The notes beneath the pieces were generated by a model. The model worked only from the letters and a program-made list of their open reading frames with translations, had not been told where the DNA came from and did not search any database. DNA of 5,794 nucleotides from NCBI GenBank assembly GCA_018399515.1, contig JAGYOB010000284.1, positions 1 to 5,794 of the forward strand. The letters run 5' to 3'. The DNA comes from Candidatus Nanopelagicales bacterium. Lineage in GTDB: Bacteria > Actinomycetota > Actinomycetes > S36-B12. Positions 1 through 4,953 of this stretch are shown piece by piece. Each line of letters begins with the position of its first letter. The first letter of the stretch is position 1. The position numbers were made by a program, and so were the translations under genes.

Positions 1-458
1 GCCGCAGTTTCGGCAGGGTCCTCGATCCATCCGCGCAGCACCGGGATGACCGCATCACCGGCGCGCATCGGGGTGAGCACCCACCACCCCGGCACATCCG
101 CATCGGCGAGAGGCAGCACCCGATCGGCGATGAGCACCTGGCGTTGAGGAACGTACTCGCCTTCCACGATGACCGGCCGCCCGATCGAGGAGTTGGCGAA
201 CGAACCGTCGTCGCTCATGACGTCGCTGACAGCCACCGGCTCGGATAACGATGCCCGTTCGGCTTCGACGATGTCGTAGGTACGACTGCCCTGCCACCAG
301 GCGAACCCGATGCACATCACCGTGAGCACCACGGCGATCACGGTGTAGGAGAACCAGCGGGGATTCCAGCCGCTCCTAGCCTCGGGCAGGGGGTTCGCCT
401 CCCTCGGCCAGATCGGTCGGCGTCGCCCCAGCGTCAGCGGATTCGTCCGTGGCGTCAC
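1..458 (-). CDS. SURF1-like cytochrome c oxidase assembly protein (partial, C-terminus beyond the left edge)
   Basis: The open frame runs off the left edge, so about 152 N-terminal residues are visible. Numbering from the GTG at 458, a basic, proline-rich leader (1-34) is followed by one membrane segment (about 35-55, ending in WWQG). Next comes an extracytoplasmic stretch with the SURF1 pattern: a GRPVIVEGEY element (93-102), VLIADR (108-113), GWWVLTPM (124-131) and VLRGWI (140-145). SURF1 proteins are membrane proteins that help assemble haem-copper cytochrome c oxidase; the family normally has a second membrane helix at the C-terminus, not visible here. The start is uncertain. The GTG at 458 is the only standard start before the helix, but it lies 83 bases inside the upstream gene and has no clear ribosome binding site. 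A CTG at 389 has GGGAGG 8 bases upstream. The family call rests on motifs read by eye. It is probably co-transcribed with mca. Confidence 0.72.
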   Translation of the reverse strand, partial: MTPRTNPLTLGRRRPIWPREANPLPEARSGWNPRWFSYTVIAVVLTVMCIGFAWWQGSRTYDIVEAERASLSEPVAVSDVMSDDGSFANSSIGRPVIVEGEYVPQRQVLIADRVLPLADADVPGWWVLTPMRAGDAVIPVLRGWIEDPAETA

Positions 459-723
459 CGGAGGGCTGCTCGTCCACGATGGGGATCTCCGGCTCGCGGG
501 GAGGTTCCTCCGGCAGTCCCGGACTCACCTTGCGCAACTGGTTACGCATCGAACGAAACAGCAGCGCCGCCGCGACGATGAGGAGCACGAAGGCCGCCAA
601 CCCCAGCAGGCCCGGGCTGATCAGGTTGGGATCGATGGGTGGTTCCTCGGGAAGCGGCGAGGGGATCATGGCCCAGATCAGCCCCGGATCGGGCGCTGCC
701 GGGGTGAGACTCTCGAGCGTCAT
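376..723 (-). CDS. Small single-pass membrane protein encoded downstream of mca (Rv1083-like)
   Basis: This is a 115-residue protein of unknown function. A proline-rich N-terminus (residues 1-34) is followed by one clear membrane helix (about 36-56, ISPGLLGLAAFVLLIVAAAL). A basic juxtamembrane stretch comes next (RSMRNQLRKV, 57-66), then a long acidic, proline- and alanine-rich tail that looks disordered. The basic patch after the helix suggests a cytoplasmic C-terminus. The ATG shares an ATGA overlap with the mca stop codon and has a strong GAGGAGG site 7 bases upstream, so translation is probably coupled to mca. A small membrane protein with a similar RSM..LRKV segment follows mca in mycobacteria (Rv1083), which supports orthology by position. 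No enzymatic motif is visible. Its link to mycothiol detoxification is only inferred from context. Confidence 0.8.
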   Translation of the reverse strand: MTLESLTPAAPDPGLIWAMIPSPLPEEPPIDPNLISPGLLGLAAFVLLIVAAALLFRSMRNQLRKVSPGLPEEPPREPEIPIVDEQPSGDATDESADAGATPTDLAEGGEPPARG

Positions 724-1622
724 CTGTCCGCCTCCTCGCGTGCCGCGCTGTCATCGTGCACGCCGGCGAACAGATCGTCCTCCGGCAATTCGGTCGGGAC
801 CCGGCTGACCGCCAGTTGAAAATCCTCGGTCGGCCAGACCTCGCGTTCGAGATCACGGGGCATCGCGAACCACATTCCGGATGGATCAACCTGGGTTCGG
901 TGTGCGAGCAGCGCTTCATCCCGCGCACCGAAATAGTCCGCCACCGGGACCCTGGTGGTGATGCGCCACGCGTCATCTGGCCGATCGGCCCATCGCTGGA
1001 TCCACTCGGTGAAAGGCGATTCGACTCCGGCGTCGAGCATCGCGGCGTGCATGGCCTCGACCCGGGCTCGATGAAACGTCATGTTGTAGTACAACTTCAA
1101 CGGCCGCCATGGCTCACCACCGGGATACCGCTGAAGGTCATCGGCGCCGGTGAACGCCTCCATCGCGACCTCGTGGGTGCGGATGTGGTCAGGGTGCGGG
1201 TAGCCACCGTTCTCGTCATAGGTCGTGATCACATGGGGCCGGAATTCGCGCACGAGCTGCACGAGCGGGGCAGCCGCGGAGGACAACTCCAAATCGGCGA
1301 AGCACCCCGGCGGCAGCGGCTCGACCTCACCCCCGTCGAGGTGCGCTGGATACCCGGAGTCGGTGAACCCCAGCCAACGATGCTGAACTCCGAGGGCCTG
1401 CGCGGCAGCTGCCATCTCCCGTCGACGCACCTCGACCATGCCGAGTTCCTCGATGTCGGCCGCTGCTGCCGGGTTGAGCAGGTCGCCGCGTTCACCGCCG
1501 GTGCACGTGACAACCATCACGTCCGCGCCCTCTTTGACGTATCGCGCCATCGTGGCCGCGCCCTTGCTCGCCTCATCATCAGGGTGGGCGTGCACGGCTA
1601 GGAGTCGCAACTGTTCGGTCAC
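720..1622 (-). CDS. mca: Mycothiol S-conjugate amidase Mca
   Basis: This 300-residue zinc amidase cleaves mycothiol S-conjugates of electrophiles and antibiotics. It yields a mercapturic acid, which is exported, and GlcN-Ins, which is recycled into mycothiol. It belongs to the LmbE/PIG-L deacetylase family. The metal and catalytic motif HAHPDDE is at residues 11-17: H13 and D16 should bind zinc and D15 is the general base. The second motif, YDENGGYPHPDH (135-146), supplies H146 as third ligand and H143 near the active site. The SKG after the first motif (K20) is typical of Mca and helps separate it from the related deacetylase MshB. The ending WPTEDFQL...LFAGV (263-287) also matches mycobacterial Mca, and the length is normal. 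The GTG start (GTG ACC GAA CAG) has GGGAG about 10 bases upstream. Mca is cytoplasmic. It diverges from the DUF4307 gene and is translationally coupled to the next gene downstream. Confidence 0.95.
   Translation of the reverse strand: MTEQLRLLAVHAHPDDEASKGAATMARYVKEGADVMVVTCTGGERGDLLNPAAAADIEELGMVEVRRREMAAAAQALGVQHRWLGFTDSGYPAHLDGGEVEPLPPGCFADLELSSAAAPLVQLVREFRPHVITTYDENGGYPHPDHIRTHEVAMEAFTGADDLQRYPGGEPWRPLKLYYNMTFHRARVEAMHAAMLDAGVESPFTEWIQRWADRPDDAWRITTRVPVADYFGARDEALLAHRTQVDPSGMWFAMPRDLEREVWPTEDFQLAVSRVPTELPEDDLFAGVHDDSAAREEADR
731..737 (-). promoter_or_regulatory. Ribosome binding site for the small membrane protein gene
   Basis: On the minus strand this reads GAGGAGG and ends 7 bases before the ATG at 723. 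It lies within the last codons of mca, supporting the overlapping ATGA start and translational coupling. Confidence 0.75.
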
Positions 1623-1628
1623 ACGGGT

Positions 1629-1634
1629 TAGTCT
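1629..1634 (+). promoter_or_regulatory. Possible -10 element for the DUF4307 gene
   Basis: TAGTCT fits the actinobacterial TANNNT -10 pattern. It would place the transcript start near 1641, leaving a leader of about 29 bases that contains the ribosome binding site. No convincing -35 was seen. It lies in the 47-base gap between the divergent mca and DUF4307 starts. Confidence 0.3.
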
Positions 1635-1658
1635 CCCAAGAACAGCCCACTATGGCTC

Positions 1659-1667
1659 GGGGAGGTG
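1659..1667 (+). promoter_or_regulatory. Ribosome binding site that decides the DUF4307 start
   Basis: GGGGAGGTG lies just before the ATG at 1670. The alternative in-frame ATG at 1652 has no such site upstream, so 1670 is preferred, although the spacing is slightly short. Confidence 0.6.
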
Positions 1668-1669
1668 CG

Positions 1670-2152
1670 ATGCCCAGCGGAATCTCGGTTGATCGACTAT
1701 CGCCGCAGATGCGTGAGCGCTACGGCATCCGCCCCACCCCGTGGTGGGGCTACCTGGGCATTGGCGCCGTGGTTGTCGCCTTCGCCACGGCCCTGGGCTA
1801 TGTCGGCTGGCAGCTGGCCGCCCCCGGTGTGGACTACCAGGTCCTGTCCTGGCGGGTGGTCGCCGACGACCGGGTGGACATCACCTTCCAGGTGACCCGG
1901 GCTGACAACGCCGATGTGTACTGCGTGCTGCGCGCCCAGGATTCGACCTGGGCGGACGTGGGGTACGGGGTCACCGCGCTGCCGCGGGGAACCACCTACG
2001 TTCAGCAGACGTATTCCTTGCGCACCATCGCCCCCGCCTACGGGATCGAGGTCCTCGGCTGCGCGGCCGGAGGGCCCCCCGACAGCGTGCCGCCGCCGCA
2101 ATTCCCCCCGGGGGTCGTGCCACCAGAGCAGCCCTGGACCCCATCACCCTGA
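1670..2152 (+). CDS. DUF4307 family membrane protein (Rv1081c-like)
   Basis: This 160-residue protein of unknown function matches the actinobacterial DUF4307 pattern. The N-terminus contains an ERYG motif (residues 16-19). One membrane helix follows (about 25-49, WWGYLGIGAVVVAFATALGY onward). The extracytoplasmic domain begins with a VDYQVLSWRVV strand and contains DVYCVLRAQD and EVLGCA, whose two cysteines could pair. It ends in a proline-rich tail. An ATG at 1652 would add six residues, but the ATG at 1670 has the ribosome binding site. The gene diverges from mca and is followed by greA after 31 bases. The same order is recalled from M. tuberculosis (Rv1080c greA, Rv1081c, Rv1082 mca). The family assignment is fairly secure from motifs plus synteny. 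The function is not known, and the position beside mca and greA does not reveal it. Confidence 0.82.
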   Translation: MPSGISVDRLSPQMRERYGIRPTPWWGYLGIGAVVVAFATALGYVGWQLAAPGVDYQVLSWRVVADDRVDITFQVTRADNADVYCVLRAQDSTWADVGYGVTALPRGTTYVQQTYSLRTIAPAYGIEVLGCAAGGPPDSVPPPQFPPGVVPPEQPWTPSP

Positions 2153-2171
2153 GCGATCGAGGTCTCGCCGT

Positions 2172-2177
2172 TACCCT
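2172..2177 (+). promoter_or_regulatory. Possible -10 element giving a leaderless greA transcript
   Basis: TACCCT fits TANNNT and ends 6 bases before the A of the greA ATG at 2184. The greA start has no ribosome binding site. This spacing is what a leaderless actinobacterial mRNA would show. No strong -35 was seen. Confidence 0.35.
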
Positions 2178-2183
2178 GGTCTG

Positions 2184-2675
2184 ATGACTACTGACGAGGT
2201 GACCTGGCTGACCCAGGAGGCCTATGACCGCCTCGCCGAGGAACTCGCCGATCGCAGCGGACCGCGGCGCACCGAGATCGCCAAGCGAATCGAGGCTGCT
2301 CGCGAGGAAGGCGACCTGAAGGAAAACGGCGGATACCACGCTGCCAAGGAGGAGCAGGGCAAGAACGAAGCCCGCGTGCGCCAGTTGCAGCACCTTCTCG
2401 AACACGCCCGCATCGGGGTCCCCGACGCCGATGCCGACGAGGTCTCCCACGGCAAGGTGATCACGATCTCCTTCGTCGACCTCGGCGATGAGGAGACGTT
2501 CCTGCTGGGATCGCGCGAGGAAGCCGCACACGCATCCATCGAGGTGTATTCACCGACGTCGCCGCTGGGTGCTGCGGTTCTGGGCGCGAAGATCGGTGAC
2601 ACCGTCAGTTACGAGTTGGCCAACGGCAAGTCGATGAAGGTGCAGATCCTGCGCGCCGAGCCCTACACCGGCTGA
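2184..2675 (+). CDS. greA: Transcription elongation factor GreA
   Basis: This 163-residue factor enters the secondary channel of RNA polymerase. It stimulates cleavage of the backtracked transcript's 3' end, rescuing stalled complexes. The N-terminal coiled coil (about residues 8-80) carries the signature EEGDLKENGGYHAAKEEQGK (41-60). D44 and E47 correspond to the tip acidic residues D41 and E44 of E. coli GreA, which position the catalytic magnesium. The C-terminal FKBP-like domain (about 86-160) includes YSPTSPLGAAVLGAKIGDTV (122-141). Length is typical. A longer open frame exists upstream, but it overlaps DUF4307 in another frame and the family N-terminus starts at this ATG. There is no ribosome binding site, so the transcript may be leaderless. 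The gene lies 31 bases after DUF4307 and may also be read from that promoter. Downstream is repeat copy 1, whose hairpin could act as its terminator. Confidence 0.96.
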   Translation: MTTDEVTWLTQEAYDRLAEELADRSGPRRTEIAKRIEAAREEGDLKENGGYHAAKEEQGKNEARVRQLQHLLEHARIGVPDADADEVSHGKVITISFVDLGDEETFLLGSREEAAHASIEVYSPTSPLGAAVLGAKIGDTVSYELANGKSMKVQILRAEPYTG

Positions 2676-2711
2676 GCGCGGCTGATCCCGGCCGATCGGC
2701 ACGTCCTTGCG

Positions 2712-2787
2712 CCAGCCCACCTGGTGCCACCTATGCGCGACCCAAATCGTCGGTTATCCGCTCCATAAGCGACGATTCGCGTCGCAC
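2712..2787 (-). repeat. Palindromic repeat copy 1 (inverted relative to copies 2 and 3)
   Basis: Read on the minus strand, this 76-base element aligns nearly end to end with copy 2 (3918-3994), with a handful of substitutions and one 1-base gap. Its outer end (2712-2728, CCAGCCCACCTGGTGCC) is the reverse complement of the outer end of copy 2 at 16 of 17 positions. The core is an imperfect palindrome: 2745-2757 (AATCGTCGGTTAT) pairs with 2765-2777 (ATAAGCGACGATT) with one G-G mismatch. The loop is CCGCTCC, and further pairing continues out to 2735/2787. It fills most of the gap between greA and the nuclease-like gene. It could be a mobile-element end, a REP-like element, or a greA terminator, although no T-run follows it. 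Confidence 0.88.
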
Positions 2788-2845
2788 AGCAGCGGAAACT
2801 GTCTATCCACAGCCTCCGGAAACCACTGGTCAGGTGAACTGTGTA

Positions 2846-2862
2846 GGCGCGAACCTAGCGCC
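2846..2862 (+). promoter_or_regulatory. Small hairpin directly before the nuclease-like gene
   Basis: GGCGC (2846-2850) can pair with GCGCC (2858-2862) around a 7-base loop, and the stem ends immediately before the ATG. It could limit ribosome access. No ribosome binding site is visible here. A five-pair stem in GC-rich DNA can arise by chance. Confidence 0.25.
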
Positions 2863-3918
2863 ATGCCACGATCGGAAGTGCACCTCACCTCTCGCACATT
2901 GGTCAGAAGCTTCGGGCTCGGTAGTTTCACCGCAGCCCAGGCAATTCAGGCGGGCGTCTCGCCTCGACAATTGCGTTCCGCCGTCGCCGCCGGCTCGATT
3001 AGTCGTCGCCGGCACGGGCACTACACCGTCGAACGCACAGATGACGAAGACCAGCCTCAGGTGGTCGAGCACCATGACGAATTGCTTCGAACCCTGAGTT
3101 GTCACGTCGCGGCATTACAGGAGCTAGGACACACTCCGGTCGTCGCTGGTCAGACGGCTGCAGACCTCTGGGGTATTCCCGTTCTGGGTGTGGCCACGGC
3201 ATCGACGCCCACCATCCTCGTGGAGCCGGTCTCTCACCTGCGGCGGGGGCGGCGAGGAGGGATCCTCCTACGCGAAGGTTCGATCCCATCTGATCAGGTT
3301 CTGCCGCTCAAGGGCCTTCTTGTGACGAGTCCCCTACGCACCGGGGTTGATCTTGCCCGACTGACCACCCGAACGGGGCGTTCCGCACTCACAGCGCTCA
3401 TCGGTGCAGCACGGGCTCATCTGGATCACGCTCACGGACTCGAAGCCGATGCTCACCTCATCACGCGATCGGCGTCACAGACTTCGACCCGTGAAGAGAT
3501 CGTCGAGTTGCTCTTGGGCATCCTGGGCACTTCACCTAAACGAGGGCAGAAACTCGCGAAGACCGTACTGCCGTGGGTTGACCCTCGGATCGAGACACCA
3601 CTTGAGTCGCTGTCCTGGTTCGAAATGAACTGCGGAACTCTTCCGATGATGACACCGCAGGTGGAGGTCGCCGGTGCAAGCGGAAGGATCTATCGGGTCG
3701 ATTTCGTGTGCGGTCACGTCATCGGTGAAGCTGATGGTGCGATGAAGTACCAGTCCCCCGAAATTCTGTGGGCGGAGAAACAACGTCAGTCCGATCTCGA
3801 GGCTGCCGGATTCACGATCGTCCGATGGACGTGGGCGGAAATCGTCAACCAGCCCAGCGTTGTGGCACACCGGCTGATGCAGGCTTTGGCGCGAAGCCCA
3901 GTGCAGATGCCCGCCTAG
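2863..3918 (+). CDS. AbiEi-type winged-helix protein with C-terminal DUF559/PD-(D/E)XK nuclease-like domain
   Basis: This 351-residue protein has two recognisable parts. The N-terminus (about 18-57) resembles the winged helix of AbiEi-family antitoxins: FTAAQAIQAGVSPRQLRSAV, then SISRRRHGHYTV as the wing. The middle has VAGQTAADLWGIP (94-106) and TSPLRTGVDLARL (155-167), common in this actinobacterial family. The C-terminus (about 244-345) looks like a DUF559, Vsr-like fold: ETPLES (E248), YRVDF (D280), GEADGAMKY (E289, D291, K295), then EKQRQSDLEAAGFTIVRWTW (305-324). E248, D280, E289 and perhaps K295 would form the metal site. The substrate is unknown. No AbiEii-type toxin gene is adjacent, so it is not a complete type IV toxin-antitoxin pair. 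An in-frame TTG at 2707 would extend it by 52 residues, but that extension is only translated repeat copy 1, so the ATG at 2863 is chosen. GC content seems modestly lower than in neighbours. Its stop codon ends on the first base of copy 2. Confidence 0.8.
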   Translation: MPRSEVHLTSRTLVRSFGLGSFTAAQAIQAGVSPRQLRSAVAAGSISRRRHGHYTVERTDDEDQPQVVEHHDELLRTLSCHVAALQELGHTPVVAGQTAADLWGIPVLGVATASTPTILVEPVSHLRRGRRGGILLREGSIPSDQVLPLKGLLVTSPLRTGVDLARLTTRTGRSALTALIGAARAHLDHAHGLEADAHLITRSASQTSTREEIVELLLGILGTSPKRGQKLAKTVLPWVDPRIETPLESLSWFEMNCGTLPMMTPQVEVAGASGRIYRVDFVCGHVIGEADGAMKYQSPEILWAEKQRQSDLEAAGFTIVRWTWAEIVNQPSVVAHRLMQALARSPVQMPA

Positions 3919-3994
3919 TGCGACGCGAATCGTCGCTTATGGATCAGATAACCGACGATTTCGGTCGCGCAGAAGCGGGCACCAGGTGGGCCGG
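3918..3994 (+). repeat. Palindromic repeat copy 2
   Basis: This 77-base element is the mirror image of copy 1 across the nuclease-like gene. Its core folds as an imperfect hairpin: 3928-3940 (AATCGTCGCTTAT) pairs with 3948-3960 (ATAACCGACGATT) with one C-C mismatch around the loop GGATCAG. Further pairing runs out to about 3919/3969 after an interruption of roughly three pairs. The outer tail 3978-3994 (GGCACCAGGTGGGCCGG) is shared with copy 1 but not copy 3. It begins on the last base of the upstream stop codon and lies between convergent genes, so it may also work as a transcription terminator. Confidence 0.88.
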
Positions 3995-4000
3995 TCGTCT

Positions 4001-4063
4001 ATGCGACGCGAATCGTCGCTTGTGGCGCAAATAACCGACGATTTCGGTCGCGCAGAAGCGGGC
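4001..4063 (+). repeat. Palindromic repeat copy 3 (tandem to copy 2, shorter)
   Basis: This is a 63-base direct repeat of copy 2 with an 83-base period. It is identical except at the first base and around the loop. It matches through GCAGAAGCGGGC, then diverges before the shared outer tail of copies 1 and 2. The hairpin arms are 4001-4023 and 4031-4053 around the loop GGCGCAA. One A-T pair of copy 2 is a G-T wobble here. It ends 23 bases before the stop codon of the ABC permease gene. Confidence 0.88.
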
Positions 4064-4086
4064 CAACTGCCGGGTTCGGTGCTTGC

Positions 4087-4953
4087 TTAGCGGGCGGTGG
4101 TGCGGCGATAGCGGCGGATCGCCAACGGGGCGAAGATCGCGATCAGCACCGCGCACGAGAGCAGCGTGTACAAGATCGGATTCTGCTGCGGCCATGCATC
4201 ACCGATGATGCCCGTGGGGTTGCCGAACAGATCGCGCGCGGCAAGCACCAGCGATGAAATCGGATTCCACTGCGCGATGGGTTGCAGCCAGTCGGGCATC
4301 GCGGTGATCGGCACGAACGCGTTCGACAGGAACGTCAGCGGGAACAACCACACGAGCCCGGCGGTATTCGCCGTCTCAGGGTTGGGCATATACAGCCCGA
4401 TCCAGGCCCCGATCCAGGCCACCGTGTAGGCGAACAGCAACAGCAGCGCGAATGCTCCGATCGCCGACACCACACCGTCGTTGATCCGCCACCCGACGAG
4501 GAATCCGGTGATGCTCAATACCGTGAGCACCAGGATCTGGCGCGCAGCATCAGCGAAGGTCCGCCCGAAAAGCACTGCACCACTTGCCATCGGTAATGAT
4601 CGGAAACGATCGATCAATCCCCGATGCATGTCTTCTGCGAGCCCCACGGTCGAGGCGGCAGCCGCGAAGGCGACCGTCTGGCCGAAGATTCCCGGCATCA
4701 GATACTGCCGGTACACACTCGAATCGGGTTCGGCTGTCGGATCCGAACCCGGGATCGGAATCGCACCTCCGAAAACGAAGGCGAAGAGCAGCACGAAGAT
4801 CACCGGTTGGACCAGCGAGAAGAACAACAGCTCGGGCACTCGCACGGTTTGGATGAGGTTGCGGCGCGCGACAACGAGTCCATCATGCAGCGCCCAGCCC
4901 AGAACCGGCCGCGAACGCATGGGCACGGTCACCAGACGATCAGTCGTACTCAT
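4087..4953 (-). CDS. ABC-2 type exporter permease, DrrB family
   Basis: This 288-residue inner-membrane protein would form the export channel driven by the adjacent ATPase. About six membrane helices are visible (near residues 43-62, 88-105, 138-155, 162-186, 197-216 and 258-278). Family motifs match DrrB-type permeases: LVQPVIFVLLFAFVFGG (47-63), YLMPGIFGQTVAF (84-96), EDMHRGLIDRFRSLPM (107-122), MPNPETA (189-195), and FPLTFLSNAFVP (204-215) followed by WNPIS (229-233). The ATG overlaps the ATPase stop codon (ATGA) with a strong ribosome binding site upstream. DrrAB homologues export anthracyclines in Streptomyces peucetius, and related pairs export lipids or other drugs in mycobacteria; the substrate here cannot be told. 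The gene converges with the nuclease-like gene, and repeat copies 2 and 3 lie between them. Confidence 0.92.
   Translation of the reverse strand: MSTTDRLVTVPMRSRPVLGWALHDGLVVARRNLIQTVRVPELLFFSLVQPVIFVLLFAFVFGGAIPIPGSDPTAEPDSSVYRQYLMPGIFGQTVAFAAAASTVGLAEDMHRGLIDRFRSLPMASGAVLFGRTFADAARQILVLTVLSITGFLVGWRINDGVVSAIGAFALLLLFAYTVAWIGAWIGLYMPNPETANTAGLVWLFPLTFLSNAFVPITAMPDWLQPIAQWNPISSLVLAARDLFGNPTGIIGDAWPQQNPILYTLLSCAVLIAIFAPLAIRRYRRTTAR

Larger units (their letters stand above)
2712..3994. mobile_element. Putative cassette: nuclease-like gene bounded by ~76 bp inverted repeats
   Basis: Copies 1 and 2 are inverted and end in matching 17-base outer tails, enclosing only the AbiEi/DUF559 gene, for a total of 1283 bases. 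This is the geometry of a small element with terminal inverted repeats. No transposase of a known class is encoded, and I see no target-site duplication: the flanks GTCCTTGCG and TCGTCTATG do not match. The mobile-element reading is therefore inference. The inverted repeats themselves are directly visible. Confidence 0.35.

Noticed and set aside
756..1601. Long plus-strand open frame (281 codons) opposite mca
   Set aside because: It is antisense to a clear mca gene. Its translation shows no recognisable domain and is explained by GC-rich codon structure.
1971..2531. Minus-strand open frame of 186 codons opposite DUF4307 and greA
   Set aside because: It is a shadow of two well-supported plus-strand genes with no recognisable motif.
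2707..2862. N-terminal extension of the nuclease-like gene from a TTG
   Set aside because: The 52 extra codons translate repeat copy 1. A similar peptide (GY.LHKRRFASH-like) appears from the copies on the other side, so it is repeat DNA, not protein.
3918..4063. CRISPR array
   Set aside because: There are only two tandem units of about 63 bases with one 20-base spacer, and a third copy is inverted 1.1 kb away. Units are too long and there are no cas genes.
3944..4195. Minus-strand open frame of 83 codons across the repeats
   Set aside because: It is built from the two repeat copies and overlaps the permease C-terminus. No coding evidence.
4398..4421. Short direct repeat GATCCAGGCC within the permease gene
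   Set aside because: It encodes the AWIG/AWIG pair of a membrane helix, so it is explained by coding sequence.
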